Assembly: GCA_910588895.1 (NCBI GenBank) | Contig: CAJUSS010000003.1 | Coordinates: 1-64,000 of the forward strand | Reading direction: 5' to 3' | Source: an uncultured Lachnospiraceae bacterium | GTDB lineage: Bacteria; Bacillota; Clostridia; Lachnospirales; Lachnospiraceae | DNA length: 64,000 nt | Part shown: positions 16,778-25,585 of the stretch, in pieces | Numbering within the stretch: the first letter of the stretch is position 1 | How the letters are laid out: the number at the start of each line of letters is the position of its first letter | Notes under the pieces: generated by a model | Told to the model about the DNA's origin: nothing | The model's input: the letters and a program-made list of their open reading frames with translations, nothing else | Databases searched by the model: none | Program-made: the position numbers and the translations under genes

Positions 16778-17245
16778 ATGAAAACCTTTGAAGGAAACCT
16801 GGTAGCAAAAGAGATCAAAATCGGCATCGTGGCCGCCCGTTTCAATGAATTCATCACCTCTAAGCTGGTGAGCGGCGCGATCGACGGCCTTACCCGGCAT
16901 GACGTGAAGGAGGAAGACATCCATGTGGCATGGGTCCCCGGCGCGTTTGAGATCCCGCTGATCGCCTCCAAGATGGCAAAGAGCGGCAAGTACGATGCCG
17001 TGATCTGCTTAGGCGCTGTGATCAGGGGCAGCACCAGCCACTATGACTACGTCTGCAGCGAGGTCTCCAAGGGGATCGCCTCCATTTCCTTATCCAGCGA
17101 TATCCCTGTGATGTTCGGCGTCCTTACCACGGAGAACATCGAGCAGGCCATCGAACGCGCAGGCACAAAAGCCGGCAATAAAGGCTATGACTGCGCCTTA
17201 GGCGCGATCGAGATGGTCGATCTGATCCGAAAGATCGAGGCTTGA
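16778..17245 (+). CDS. ribH: 6,7-dimethyl-8-ribityllumazine synthase
   Basis: 155 residues. Family motifs are AARFNEFI at the start, VPGAFEIP, and [15 protein letters not shown] with the catalytic histidine. It joins the RibD product with the four-carbon unit and assembles into icosahedral shells in many bacteria. The start is ATG 16778, with AAAGGAG upstream. The in-frame ATG at 16757 precedes that ribosome site. It is the last gene of the operon and is followed by a terminator at 17335-17397. Confidence 0.96.
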   Translation: MKTFEGNLVAKEIKIGIVAARFNEFITSKLVSGAIDGLTRHDVKEEDIHVAWVPGAFEIPLIASKMAKSGKYDAVICLGAVIRGSTSHYDYVCSEVSKGIASISLSSDIPVMFGVLTTENIEQAIERAGTKAGNKGYDCALGAIEMVDLIRKIEA

Positions 17246-17550
17246 GCAGACGCTTTCGCATCGCCGACCTGCATGTCCTGCCAGAGCATGGTCCTTACGC
17301 TTTACGGCTGCAAAGCTCCCTTTGCTCCGTCTCAAAAAGCATCATCCCGTCCTAACCGTATCCTGTCTAACGATACATAGGATGGGATGATGCTTTTTTC
17401 GCTTGCTGAACGTCTTTATGTCTGGGAGCGGTCTGGATCTTTTGCTTTGTCACCTCCTCTTGATCCCCTCGATCCTCCTGCCCCGCCTCTATCTTCCGGC
17501 GGTTCTGGCTTTTTCTCCCCAGCCTCTCACTCCGGCCGTTTTAGCCTTTC
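17246..17550. other. intergenic between convergent rib operon and beta-helix lipoprotein gene
   Basis: It contains the terminator at 17335-17397. On the minus strand, the degenerate continuation of the lipoprotein's repeat tail lies beyond its stop (17402-17550, in frame, with stops at 17551 and again 12 codons later). No gene is called. Confidence 0.6.
17335..17397. terminator. bidirectional intrinsic terminator after ribH
   Basis: AAAAGCATCATCCCGTCCTA (17335-17354) pairs with TAGGATGGGATGATGCTTTT (17378-17397) with one mismatch. There is a T-run on the plus strand and an A-run upstream, so it can serve both convergent operons. Confidence 0.9.
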
Positions 17551-19305
17551 TTACCCCGCCTCTCCTTCCGGCAGCCTGGGCCTTTCTTCTCCCGCCTCTC
17601 CTTCCGGCAGCCCGGGCCTTTCTTCTCCCACCTCTCCTTCCGGCAGCTTTGGCCTTTCTTCTCCCGTCTCTCCTTCCGGCAGCCTGGGCCTTTCTTCTCC
17701 TGCCCCTCCTTTCTGCGGTCCTGCTCCTTCTGCCCCGTCTCTGCCAGGTCCGCCGGGAGCGCCCTGTCCCTCTTGGCCCCCCCGGCCTCCGGCTCTCTCC
17801 CCGACCTGGGTCAGGATGCCTTCCACTGTGATCTCCTGTCCCTCCTCTCCGGTCTGCAATGTATAAACGCCGCCTTCTTCCAGCTCTGCCAGGCTGATCA
17901 GGATACATTCAAAATCTTTTGCCGGGCTCCAGCTAACGATCTCCTCTCCCTGCCCGGTGCGCAGAGTGACCTCTGTCCCACCTGCCTGGCTCTGGCCATA
18001 GCTTACCAGCAGCATCCGCTGGGAGGAAGACTCCGAAAAGGCCTGCATCATCCTGGCGCTCCCGGCTGCCAAAAAAGTCCCGCCGCTGATCAGCGCTCTC
18101 CCGTCATAGTCCAAGGCTCCGTCACCGCCGCTCACCGGGCCGTTGATGTAGACGGTCCCGCCATGGACATACACATCCCCGTTGGAATCGATCCCGTCTG
18201 CGCCGGAGTCCACCCAGATCTCTCCGCCGGTCATCCGTACATAGATCCCCTGGGCATCTTCCGTTCCCGCGCCATTGATCCCGTCGTCGATAGAAGTCAC
18301 CTGGATCGATCCGCCGTTGATATCGATCTTCATCCCCTCCAGCCCTTCATAGCTCTCGTCGATGAAGATCGTCCCGTCATGGATCGTCAGCCAGGTCTCT
18401 GCGTGGATCCCGTCATCACCAGCAGAGATCTGGATATCGCCGCCCTCCACGATCACATAGCCCTTTTCGGCATCCTGATCATTGCTGGCCTTGATCCCAT
18501 CCTCCCCGCTCTCCACCCGGATCATGCCGTCTTGGATGGACACAGAATCCTTGCCTTTTATCCCGTCCTTTACTGCCGTTACCCAGATCTCCCCGGAGAT
18601 GACCGTAAGGTCGTCCTTGCTGAAGATCCCGTTGCCATAGTTCCCCTGGACCTTTAGCTTACCTGACCCGTTGATCGTCAGATCGTCCTTGCTGAAGATC
18701 GCCGCATCCGGCTCATCCTCATCAGCAGATGGATAAACGTATGCGCTGCCGTCAGCGACCCGATTCTCAGTCCCCTCCGCCAGGGTCAGGATGATCCTCT
18801 TGCTCTGCAGTCCATAGATCGGTGCGGAGTCCGGACAAGTGATGCTGAACTGGTCGAAGATGAGCCGCACCTCATCTTCCTTCTTTGCATCCACACAGAT
18901 CTGTCCCTGATAATCGCCCCGGAGTATGTAGGTACCTGGGCGGGTGATCCGCACCATCCCCTCCTCCTCGACCGCTCCGCTCCCCTGGATCTGGGCCGTT
19001 GTCCCAAAACAGGTCAAGATGACCGCGCCTTCCTCCTCCCAGTCTTCCTCCAGCTCTGCCTGGTCATACGCAGCGGTCAGCCCGTTCCCTTCCGGCTCCG
19101 CCCGCTCTGTCTCATCTCCATCCTTTTCCTGACCTGCCGCCCCCGTTCCCCCACCGCCCGCTTCCCCGGGCCGTGTATCCCCCGGCGCCTCTGCCAGATC
19201 TGACCCATCGGCCGCTTTTTCCGCGTTGCCGCAGCCTGCGGTCTGCAGGAGCAGCGCCCCCGTCACGGCTGCCGCCGCTATCCGTTTCCAAACCCGTTTT
19301 CTCAT
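17551..19305 (-). CDS. carbohydrate-binding-domain (beta-helix) lipoprotein
   Basis: 584 residues with a lipoprotein signal (LLLQTAGCG near residue 21), an acidic spacer, and a long region of short beta-strand repeats (ISGGTF, DDGINGAGTED, DSGADGIDSNGDVYVHGG). This is typical of DUF4353 / carbohydrate-binding proteins that fold as right-handed beta-helices with calcium-like GDDGI turns. The C-terminus is a tandem 12-residue repeat around LPEGEAGEERPR. It is last in an operon with VTC and DUF4956 genes, a combination known from other Firmicutes but with an unclear role at the cell surface. The start 19305 has AAGGAGGG upstream. The longer frame to 19437 overlaps the previous gene. Confidence 0.8.
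   Translation of the reverse strand: MRKRVWKRIAAAAVTGALLLQTAGCGNAEKAADGSDLAEAPGDTRPGEAGGGGTGAAGQEKDGDETERAEPEGNGLTAAYDQAELEEDWEEEGAVILTCFGTTAQIQGSGAVEEEGMVRITRPGTYILRGDYQGQICVDAKKEDEVRLIFDQFSITCPDSAPIYGLQSKRIILTLAEGTENRVADGSAYVYPSADEDEPDAAIFSKDDLTINGSGKLKVQGNYGNGIFSKDDLTVISGEIWVTAVKDGIKGKDSVSIQDGMIRVESGEDGIKASNDQDAEKGYVIVEGGDIQISAGDDGIHAETWLTIHDGTIFIDESYEGLEGMKIDINGGSIQVTSIDDGINGAGTEDAQGIYVRMTGGEIWVDSGADGIDSNGDVYVHGGTVYINGPVSGGDGALDYDGRALISGGTFLAAGSARMMQAFSESSSQRMLLVSYGQSQAGGTEVTLRTGQGEEIVSWSPAKDFECILISLAELEEGGVYTLQTGEEGQEITVEGILTQVGERAGGRGGQEGQGAPGGPGRDGAEGAGPQKGGAGEERPRLPEGETGEERPKLPEGEVGEERPGLPEGEAGEERPRLPEGEAG
17554..17703 (-). repeat. 36-base tandem repeat encoding a 12-residue unit
   Basis: About four near-identical 36-base units encode LPEG(E)xGEERPx. 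The stop codon at 17551-17553 lies inside a further, degenerate unit: GGGTAAGAAAGG replaces GGAGAAGAAAGG. The tail length is therefore set by a point change within a repeat and may vary between strains. Confidence 0.8.
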
Positions 19306-19373
19306 CCTTCTGATGCCCTCCTTGTGTCCTATCAAATGAAATATCACGCCGCCTCGCTCCTGCAGACAGCCCG

Positions 19374-20072
19374 TTAGAGCATTTCTCCCTGCTCCCCCTT
19401 TCTTCCGCAGACGATCGTCAGGTTCCCGTTCCGGCACCGGATCAGATCTAACATCTGCTTCTCCTCCTCCTGGCGCTTTAACTCGATCCGATGATCCAGC
19501 TCATAAAGACTGCCCATATCCACGGTCTTTACCCGGACCAGCTCTGACTTCCTGGTAAACTGCTCAAATATGTCATCAAATATCCCGCTGTAGTCCAGAT
19601 CCTCCGGGATCGTGATCTTCAATTCTCTTGCCAGCAGCTGGGCATCCGGGACCGAAAGGCCGATAAAGGACCATGTGATCAAGGCGACCACACCCACTAA
19701 AAACATCGCGACCCCGATGTAGCCCATCCCGTTTGCCAGCCCGATCGCCATGGCCAGAAAAACACTGGCGATCTCTCTGGCGTTCCCCTGCATAGAACGG
19801 AAACGGATCAGGCTAAATGCGCCCATGACCGCGACCCCTACGCCCAGATTTCCATTGACCAGCATGATCACCACCTGCACGATCACCGGCAGGAGCACCA
19901 ACGACAGGAGAAAGCTGCGGCTGCTGGTATTTTTATACTGGTGCAGCGCTGCCAGGCAGCCGCCAAGACCGATCGAACACAATGTACATACCACCAAGTG
20001 GAACATGGTGATCGCCGACGGCGTTTCGTTCAATATACTGTTTAATACATGATCTGGCATACTCGCGAGCAT
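19374..20072 (-). CDS. DUF4956 membrane protein
   Basis: 232 residues with four or five hydrophobic segments in the first two thirds. GVAVMGAFSLIRFRSMQGNA is the family's most conserved stretch. A cytoplasmic C-terminal domain of about 90 residues follows. DUF4956 proteins commonly accompany VTC-type polyphosphate polymerase-like proteins, and their biochemical role is not established. The start at 20072 has GAGGAGG seven bases upstream. It is 40 bases downstream of the VTC gene and 68 bases upstream of the beta-helix lipoprotein. Confidence 0.85.
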   Translation of the reverse strand: MLASMPDHVLNSILNETPSAITMFHLVVCTLCSIGLGGCLAALHQYKNTSSRSFLLSLVLLPVIVQVVIMLVNGNLGVGVAVMGAFSLIRFRSMQGNAREIASVFLAMAIGLANGMGYIGVAMFLVGVVALITWSFIGLSVPDAQLLARELKITIPEDLDYSGIFDDIFEQFTRKSELVRVKTVDMGSLYELDHRIELKRQEEEKQMLDLIRCRNGNLTIVCGRKGEQGEML

Positions 20073-20112
20073 AGTCTTTCCTCCTCATTTCTATCCTCAG
20101 GCTGCCCCTGTC

Positions 20113-20880
20113 TCAGGCAGCGCTTTCTTTTTCATCTCTGCGCCCGTTCCCGGCATCACCTGCAGCGCCTCGCCTGTCACAGATCTCTTCCATCTTCCTG
20201 CCGCGATAAAACCGGCCGTACTTTGAATAGGAGACCGGGAAGATCTCCAGCTCACTGAAGGTCTGGCTCATCCAAAGAGGGACCGCCCCGGGGACCTTGA
20301 TCTCCATCAGCACCTGCCCCGGCTCTAAAAGAGCATTCCCATACGCCCCACAGGTAAGCTCCAGATCCCTGCCCCGTCCCAGGATATCCCGGTCAAAGGT
20401 CACCCGCAGATCTGAGATCTTGGTAAAGGTATAGGCCATCCGCTCATAACCGATATATGCCATCGGCTTTAACCCATACTGCCTTATGCAATGATCCAGC
20501 TCCAGAAAGATCTGATCCTGTCTGTCCGGCCGGATCCCCTCATAAAGATACCGCCTGGCCTCCGCATACCCCATCTCGATCCGCCGCTTATAGACCACAT
20601 GCTCATATTTTTTCTTCACTTCCAAAAACACCCGGCCCTCTTCCTCTCTATCCCAAAAGTCCCCATACCCACGCAGTCTGACCTTTTCTTTATAGACCGG
20701 TTTCTCTAAAGATGTCCGGATCAGCCGATAGTCCGGAGTATCCAGATAGATATTCCCGATCCTATGCCGCCCATACTGATCCAGCTCCATTATCCCGCCA
20801 AACCGTATCATGAGCTGGCGGTACTGGTCCTTGGACAGCAGGTATTTCTTCTCATATCGCCGGAACACCTCCTGTGCCAT
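20113..20880 (-). CDS. VTC-domain protein (polyphosphate polymerase-like)
   Basis: 255 residues. It has the tunnel-fold VTC domain: RRYEKKYLLSKDQY at the start, YLDTPDY, KVRLRGYG, EVKKKYEHVVYKRR, YERMAYT, DLRVTFDRDI and the late LMEIKVPGAVP. The basic and acidic residues lining the tunnel in yeast Vtc4 have counterparts here, and no SPX domain is present. Activity could be polyphosphate synthesis or another triphosphate-handling reaction. Bacterial members are mostly untested. The C-terminal 30 residues are charged and low in complexity. First gene of the operon, with AAAGGAGGG upstream. Confidence 0.85.
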   Translation of the reverse strand: MAQEVFRRYEKKYLLSKDQYRQLMIRFGGIMELDQYGRHRIGNIYLDTPDYRLIRTSLEKPVYKEKVRLRGYGDFWDREEEGRVFLEVKKKYEHVVYKRRIEMGYAEARRYLYEGIRPDRQDQIFLELDHCIRQYGLKPMAYIGYERMAYTFTKISDLRVTFDRDILGRGRDLELTCGAYGNALLEPGQVLMEIKVPGAVPLWMSQTFSELEIFPVSYSKYGRFYRGRKMEEICDRRGAAGDAGNGRRDEKESAA

Positions 20881-21056
20881 GCCATCCCTCCTTTTCCAAA
20901 ATTTTTCTATCGGTCATCGCTTTTATAGGATACTGAAGATCTGTGTTGTTTTTGGGGCTAAAATGTGATCTGTCTGTGAAACAGGACCGACGACCCTTTT
21001 CACAGCCGGTCACTATCCACAGCCAGGGCTCCATCTGCCCCGGAACGGCAGACAGG

Positions 21057-21085
21057 GTGACATCCGCTAAGATCTGTGTTATAGT
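21057..21085 (+). promoter_or_regulatory. probable promoter of the first MATE gene
   Basis: GTGACA (21057-21062), a 17-base spacer, then TATAGT (21080-21085), about 100 bases upstream of the start codon. Confidence 0.55.
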
Positions 21086-21113
21086 GGGATAAAGGGCCGC
21101 TGTGAACGCCATG

Positions 21114-21144
21114 AAAAAAGCCCTGAGGCTCTGCGCTCAGGACT
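21114..21144 (-). terminator. minus-strand terminator-like hairpin with no gene in front
   Basis: Read on the minus strand, AGTCCTGAG pairs with CTCAGGGCT around a seven-base CGCAGAG region and is followed by TTTTTT. The only gene on that side is the plus-strand MATE gene, so it would stop antisense transcripts or an unrecognised leader RNA. Confidence 0.5.
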
Positions 21145-21186
21145 CCAAAAAGAGAAGATATAAATTAAAGAAAGGGGTCGTGACCC

Positions 21187-22569
21187 ATGTCGATCTTGTC
21201 ACATACAAACGATAAAAATGATTTTTCAAAAGGGAGTGTGATACAGAACATCCTCCGCTTAGCTCTCCCCATGACCTTGGCCCAGCTGATCAACGTGCTG
21301 TACAATATCGTTGACCGGATCTTCATCGGCCGGATCCCGGAGAACGCCACCATGGCCCTCACCGGCTTAGGCCTCTGTCTGCCGATCATCTCCATGGTGA
21401 TGGCCTTCGCCAATCTGTTCGGCATGGGCGGCGCGCCCTTATGCTCCATCGAGAGAGGGCGGGGGGATGATAAGGAGGCCGAGGCGATCATGGGAAATTC
21501 CTTCATCCTGATGTTCCTCTGCGGCCTTATCCTGACCGTCCTGGGGCTCGTCTTTAAGCGGCCCATGCTGTATCTGTTCGGGGCATCGGAGCAGACCCTT
21601 CCCTACGCGGAAAGCTATGTGACCATCTACCTTCTGGGCAGCCTTTTCGTCATGATCGGATTAGGGATGAACAGCTTCATCAACTCCCAGGGCTTTGGCC
21701 TGATCGGGATGCTGACCGTGCTCTTAGGCGCCATCTCCAATATCATCCTGGACCCGATCTTCATCTTTGTCCTAAAGCTGGGCGTCCAGGGCGCTGCCTG
21801 GGCCACGATCATCTCCCAGGGGCTGTCCGCCCTGTGGATCGTCCGCTTCCTGACCAGTGACAAGGCGATCCTGAAACTGAAAAAGCAAGCCTTCCGGTTA
21901 AAACGGGAACGGGTCCTGGCGATCGTCGGGCTGGGCTTATCCGGCTTTACCATGTCGATCACCAACAGTACGGTCCAGATCCTGTACAATGTGAGCCTTT
22001 CCCGCTTCGGAGGCGACTTATATGTAGGGATCATGACCGTGATCAATTCCGTCCGGGAGATCGTCTCCCTCCCGGTCCAGGGGCTTACCCAGAGCGCACA
22101 GCCGGTCATGGGGTTCAATTACGGCGCCGGGGAATACGGGCGGGTCAAAAAAGCGATCCGGTTCATATCGGCAGTCTCCATCGGCTACACTCTTCTGGCC
22201 TGGAGCATGGTCCATGGCTTTCCGGGATCCTTTATCCGGATCTTCAACCAGGACGCGGATCTGATCGCGGCGGGCATCCCGGCCATGCAGATCTACTATT
22301 TCGGCTTCTTCATGATGTCCTTACAGTTTGCCGGCCAATCCACGTTCACCGCGCTGGGGAGATCAAAAGAGGCTGTGTTCTTCTCCATCTTCCGGAAGAT
22401 CGTGATCGTGAGCCCGCTGATCTTGATCTTGCCAAACCTGTTCGGCTTAGGCACCGACGGCATCTTTATGGCCGAACCCATCTCCAACTTCATCGGCGGA
22501 CTGGCCTGCTACGGCACCATGCTCTGCACTGTATGGCGGGAGCTGGGAAAAAAACAGCTCGCGGCCTGA
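21187..22569 (+). CDS. MATE-family multidrug efflux pump
   Basis: 460 residues and about 12 transmembrane helices. The typical opening ILRLALPMTLAQLINVLYNI followed by VDRIFIG is the MATE N-terminal signature, and the pseudo-repeat restarts near residue 235. MATE pumps export drugs or metabolites using a Na+ or H+ gradient. The start has AAAGGGG nine bases upstream. The stop at 22567-22569 directly touches the stop of the convergent MATE gene. The substrate is unknown. Confidence 0.92.
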   Translation: MSILSHTNDKNDFSKGSVIQNILRLALPMTLAQLINVLYNIVDRIFIGRIPENATMALTGLGLCLPIISMVMAFANLFGMGGAPLCSIERGRGDDKEAEAIMGNSFILMFLCGLILTVLGLVFKRPMLYLFGASEQTLPYAESYVTIYLLGSLFVMIGLGMNSFINSQGFGLIGMLTVLLGAISNIILDPIFIFVLKLGVQGAAWATIISQGLSALWIVRFLTSDKAILKLKKQAFRLKRERVLAIVGLGLSGFTMSITNSTVQILYNVSLSRFGGDLYVGIMTVINSVREIVSLPVQGLTQSAQPVMGFNYGAGEYGRVKKAIRFISAVSIGYTLLAWSMVHGFPGSFIRIFNQDADLIAAGIPAMQIYYFGFFMMSLQFAGQSTFTALGRSKEAVFFSIFRKIVIVSPLILILPNLFGLGTDGIFMAEPISNFIGGLACYGTMLCTVWRELGKKQLAA

Positions 22570-23931
22570 TCAGGATGCCCGCTCCAGCCGTTTGAACAGC
22601 CGCCCCAATACACAGACCGCCGCTATGGCCAGCACCACCTCCGCGGTGAACTGAGCATAGGCCAGACCGTACAGTGGGAAGAAGTAGTTCAGCACATAGA
22701 GCGCCGGGATCTCCAGGATGATCTTCCGCATGATCGCAAAGATAAACGCCTCCCGCCCCATGCCCACCGCCTGGAACACGCCTACCGCCAGAAAATCCAT
22801 GCACAGGAAGGGGATGCCTAAACAGAAGCCTTGCAAAAAACGGGTCCCGTAGGCGATGATGCTGGCATTCTGCATGAACAAGGCGATCACCTGCCCGGCG
22901 AACACATAGTAGAGCAAGCTGGTCAGAGTGATGAAGCTCAAGGAGGCCTTGGCTGAAAAGAAGATGGTCCCCTTCATCCGCTCATGGTTGCGGCTGGAAT
23001 AGGTATAGCTGATCAGCGGCATGATCCCTTGGGAGATCCCCATGGCGATGTACATGGGGATCATGTACACCTTCTGGGAGATCCCCATAGCTGCCACCGC
23101 GTCCGTCCCAAAGGAGGAGGTAAAATTGTTCAGGATGGTCATACCGGTCACATTTAACAGGTTCTGGATCGAAGCCGGGATCCCCACACCGCATATCCCT
23201 AAGACGATCGCAGGCTGCCAAGAGAGCTTTTTTGGATGGATGCAGATATAGCTGCTCTTCCGTTTGACATGAAAAAGGATCAGGAAATAGCAGCAGGCCA
23301 CACAGTTGGATAAAAAGGTGGCCAGCCCGGCCCCTTCCGCTCCCATCCCTAAGCCCCAGGGCAGGATAAAGATCGGATCTAGGACGATGTTTAGCAGACA
23401 GCCGCTCATGGTGCCGAGACTGGCATGGAGGGCCGCCCCTTCTGACCGGACCATATAGGCCATCACCACGTTCATGATCGCCGGCACGGCGCCGAAGCTG
23501 ACCGTCCACTTCATATAGGCTGCCGTGGCCGCTGTCGTCTCCGCATCCGCGCCCAGCAAGACCAGCAGAGGATCTTTGAGCACCGTGCAGAGGAGGGCCA
23601 GCAAGGCCCCGCCGGACAGAGCGCAGTAAAAACCGAAGGCCGAGCTGCGCCTGACCATATCAAATTCTTTTCTTCCCAGAGCGCGGCTCATCATGCTGGA
23701 GGTCCCTACCCCAAAAAGGTTGTTGACCGCATTGAAGGCCAACAGGACCGGTGCAGCCAGCGTGACCGCAGCGTTCTGGATCGGATCGTTCACCATCCCC
23801 ACAAAATAGGTGTCCGCCAGGTTGTAGATCACCATCACCAGGGAGCTGATGATCGTGGGGATCGCCAGCTTTGCCACCGCTCTGGGTATGGGGGTCCTCT
23901 CAAACAGGTCGATCTTTGACGCATCCGGCAT
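22570..23931 (-). CDS. MATE-family efflux pump
   Basis: 453 residues and about 12 transmembrane helices. The start KLAIPTIISSLVMVIYNLADTYFVG matches the DinF/NorM-like MATE signature. It shares the family but only modest identity with the convergent pump, so it is not a recent duplicate. The start ATG 23931 has AAGGAG ten bases upstream. The frame open to 24006 has no ribosome site. It follows the GGDEF-EAL gene on the same strand with an 84-base gap and may be co-transcribed with it. Confidence 0.92.
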   Translation of the reverse strand: MPDASKIDLFERTPIPRAVAKLAIPTIISSLVMVIYNLADTYFVGMVNDPIQNAAVTLAAPVLLAFNAVNNLFGVGTSSMMSRALGRKEFDMVRRSSAFGFYCALSGGALLALLCTVLKDPLLVLLGADAETTAATAAYMKWTVSFGAVPAIMNVVMAYMVRSEGAALHASLGTMSGCLLNIVLDPIFILPWGLGMGAEGAGLATFLSNCVACCYFLILFHVKRKSSYICIHPKKLSWQPAIVLGICGVGIPASIQNLLNVTGMTILNNFTSSFGTDAVAAMGISQKVYMIPMYIAMGISQGIMPLISYTYSSRNHERMKGTIFFSAKASLSFITLTSLLYYVFAGQVIALFMQNASIIAYGTRFLQGFCLGIPFLCMDFLAVGVFQAVGMGREAFIFAIMRKIILEIPALYVLNYFFPLYGLAYAQFTAEVVLAIAAVCVLGRLFKRLERAS

Positions 23932-24015
23932 ATCTATCCATCTCCTTCTATCACAGACAGTCCATTTGATCTTGCATCCAGCCGGCACAGCCCTTATCGC
24001 GGGCAATCGCAGGCG

Positions 24016-25413
24016 CTATCGGCGCGCTCCCTTCCGGTCATATCCCTGCTCATGCCATTCAAACCGGCGCAGGTTCTCCGGGGATGCGCCCAGCAGGGTG
24101 ATCAGTTCGCTCTCCGGCATGACCGGCGTATAGAAGGGCCCTTGCTGCAGATCGCAGCCGAATCGGTCTAAGCACTCCCTCTGCCTCTGGGTCTCCACAC
24201 CTTCCGCGATCACGTTCTTATCCATCTTTTTGGCGATCTGCACCAGACCGGCATTGACCGGGGCAGATCTGGGGTTGTTTTCCAATTGCCAGATGAACAT
24301 CCGGCTGAGCTTCACCGTATCCACCGGAAGATCGAAGATCTTCATCAGCCCTGTGCCGCCGGATCCAAAATTCGTCAAGATCACCTCCACACCAAGCCAG
24401 GAAAGATGCTGCAATGTGGCGGCGATATTGACATAGGAATGGTCCGCCGCATATTCATCGATCTCGACCGCCAGCTTTTTGGGCGGGATCTGATACTTAT
24501 CCAGCACCCGGGTCACCTCCTGGAGGAGATCCCGCTGCAAGAACAGCACCGGGGACAATGGCAGGGAGATTGAAGCAAACTCCACGCCCGCTTTCATAAG
24601 GCGGGCGATCAATGCCGCCACCTTATCCAGGGCATAGTACTCCACCTGGCGGATCTGGCCGGTATCCTCGGCGATCGCCAGATATTCCCCACTGCTGACC
24701 ATACCCACATTTTCGATAAAGATACGCATGATGAACCCGGCCCGGGTGAACTTCTGCAGCTTTCGGTTGTAGGCCGGCCGGTAACTGATCTCCACCTCAT
24801 CCCTGGCGATCGCGGTCCCCAGATACTTTGCGATCGCCTGCTGGCGCACGAACTGGGTGTGCAGCGCCTGGTCATAGACCGCATACTGGTTGCCCCCCAG
24901 CTCCGCTGCCTGCGAGGCTGCCATATCTAAGCATTTCAGCATCTCCGCCGCATTGGAGACGTGGCCAGGATAGGCGCACAGCGCGATCTGGGCTGTACAG
25001 ATGCAGTCCGTATCCCCGATCAACCAATTCCGGTTGAACCGTTCCAGCAGTTCCTCCGCGATCCGGACCGCATCCTTCATGGTCCGGTTCCGCAGGATGA
25101 CGATGAACTCGACCCCAACATAACGGTAGACCGTGCAGCCAGTCTTCTTTTCCATATAGTCCATGATCTTTTCCAGCAGCGTATCACAATACTCAAAGCC
25201 GAACATATTGTTCATGTGCTTGAAATTTTCTATATACAGCTTGAGCACCACGCCCCGGTTCTGCATCAAAAACTGTGCTTCCAAACGGCTGAAGCAGAGT
25301 CTGCCCTCATTCCTGCGGTCCTCTACCTCCACCAGCTCCCTGGGCTGATGTCCGGCCAGCTCCGTTCCCTCTTTCCGCTGTCTTACTTTTTCTCGTTTAC
25401 TGAAAAGCCCCAT
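24016..25413 (-). CDS. degenerate GGDEF-EAL protein
   Basis: 465 residues. The GGDEF-like domain (about 45-185) has VGVEF (99-103) where active enzymes have GG(D/E)EF. The EAL-like domain (about 195-450) has RAGF (224-227) in place of EALL. TNFG (347-350) replaces the DDFG metal site, and VKLS replaces VKiD. Only IAEGVET (402-408) is intact. Both catalytic centres therefore appear dead and the protein probably senses c-di-GMP or acts by protein contact. There is no transmembrane segment or PAS domain. The start at 25413 is the first ATG. It sits upstream of a MATE gene. Confidence 0.85.
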   Translation of the reverse strand: MGLFSKREKVRQRKEGTELAGHQPRELVEVEDRRNEGRLCFSRLEAQFLMQNRGVVLKLYIENFKHMNNMFGFEYCDTLLEKIMDYMEKKTGCTVYRYVGVEFIVILRNRTMKDAVRIAEELLERFNRNWLIGDTDCICTAQIALCAYPGHVSNAAEMLKCLDMAASQAAELGGNQYAVYDQALHTQFVRQQAIAKYLGTAIARDEVEISYRPAYNRKLQKFTRAGFIMRIFIENVGMVSSGEYLAIAEDTGQIRQVEYYALDKVAALIARLMKAGVEFASISLPLSPVLFLQRDLLQEVTRVLDKYQIPPKKLAVEIDEYAADHSYVNIAATLQHLSWLGVEVILTNFGSGGTGLMKIFDLPVDTVKLSRMFIWQLENNPRSAPVNAGLVQIAKKMDKNVIAEGVETQRQRECLDRFGCDLQQGPFYTPVMPESELITLLGASPENLRRFEWHEQGYDRKGARR

Positions 25414-25498
25414 ACCACGCCCCCTTTGATATCTCTGTCGAAATTATACCTTGATCCGGGAAAAGAAGCAAGCGCTTTCCTTTTTTCGCCGCATAGAG

Positions 25499-25504
25499 TA
25501 TAAT
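25499..25504 (+). promoter_or_regulatory. -10 box of the purine permease gene
   Basis: TATAAT in a GAGTATAATAAGG context, about 80 bases upstream of the start codon. The -35 region is poor. The 80-base leader does not match a purine riboswitch. Confidence 0.5.
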
Positions 25505-25585
25505 AAGGACACTTGGCAGGATCTTTCCAGACCAAGCAGGCTTCTGCAACAGCGCTGCGGCGCCAGATACCAAGGAGGTATACAT

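Larger units (their letters stand above)
20881..21186. other. intergenic between divergent VTC and MATE genes
   Basis: It holds the plus-strand promoter at 21057-21085 and a minus-strand terminator-like hairpin at 21114-21144. A -10-like TATAAA for the VTC operon lies near 20926. No gene is called. Confidence 0.5.

Noticed and set aside
17387..17866. Plus-strand Ser/Pro/Gly repeat ORFs
   Set aside because: They are antisense readings of the 36-base repeat that encodes the lipoprotein tail.
17489..17908. Arg/Gly-rich 139-codon minus-strand ORF
   Set aside because: It is an alternative frame of the same repeat with no ribosome site.
25505..25585. Purine riboswitch in the permease leader
   Set aside because: The 80-base leader lacks the conserved purine aptamer core and paired loops.
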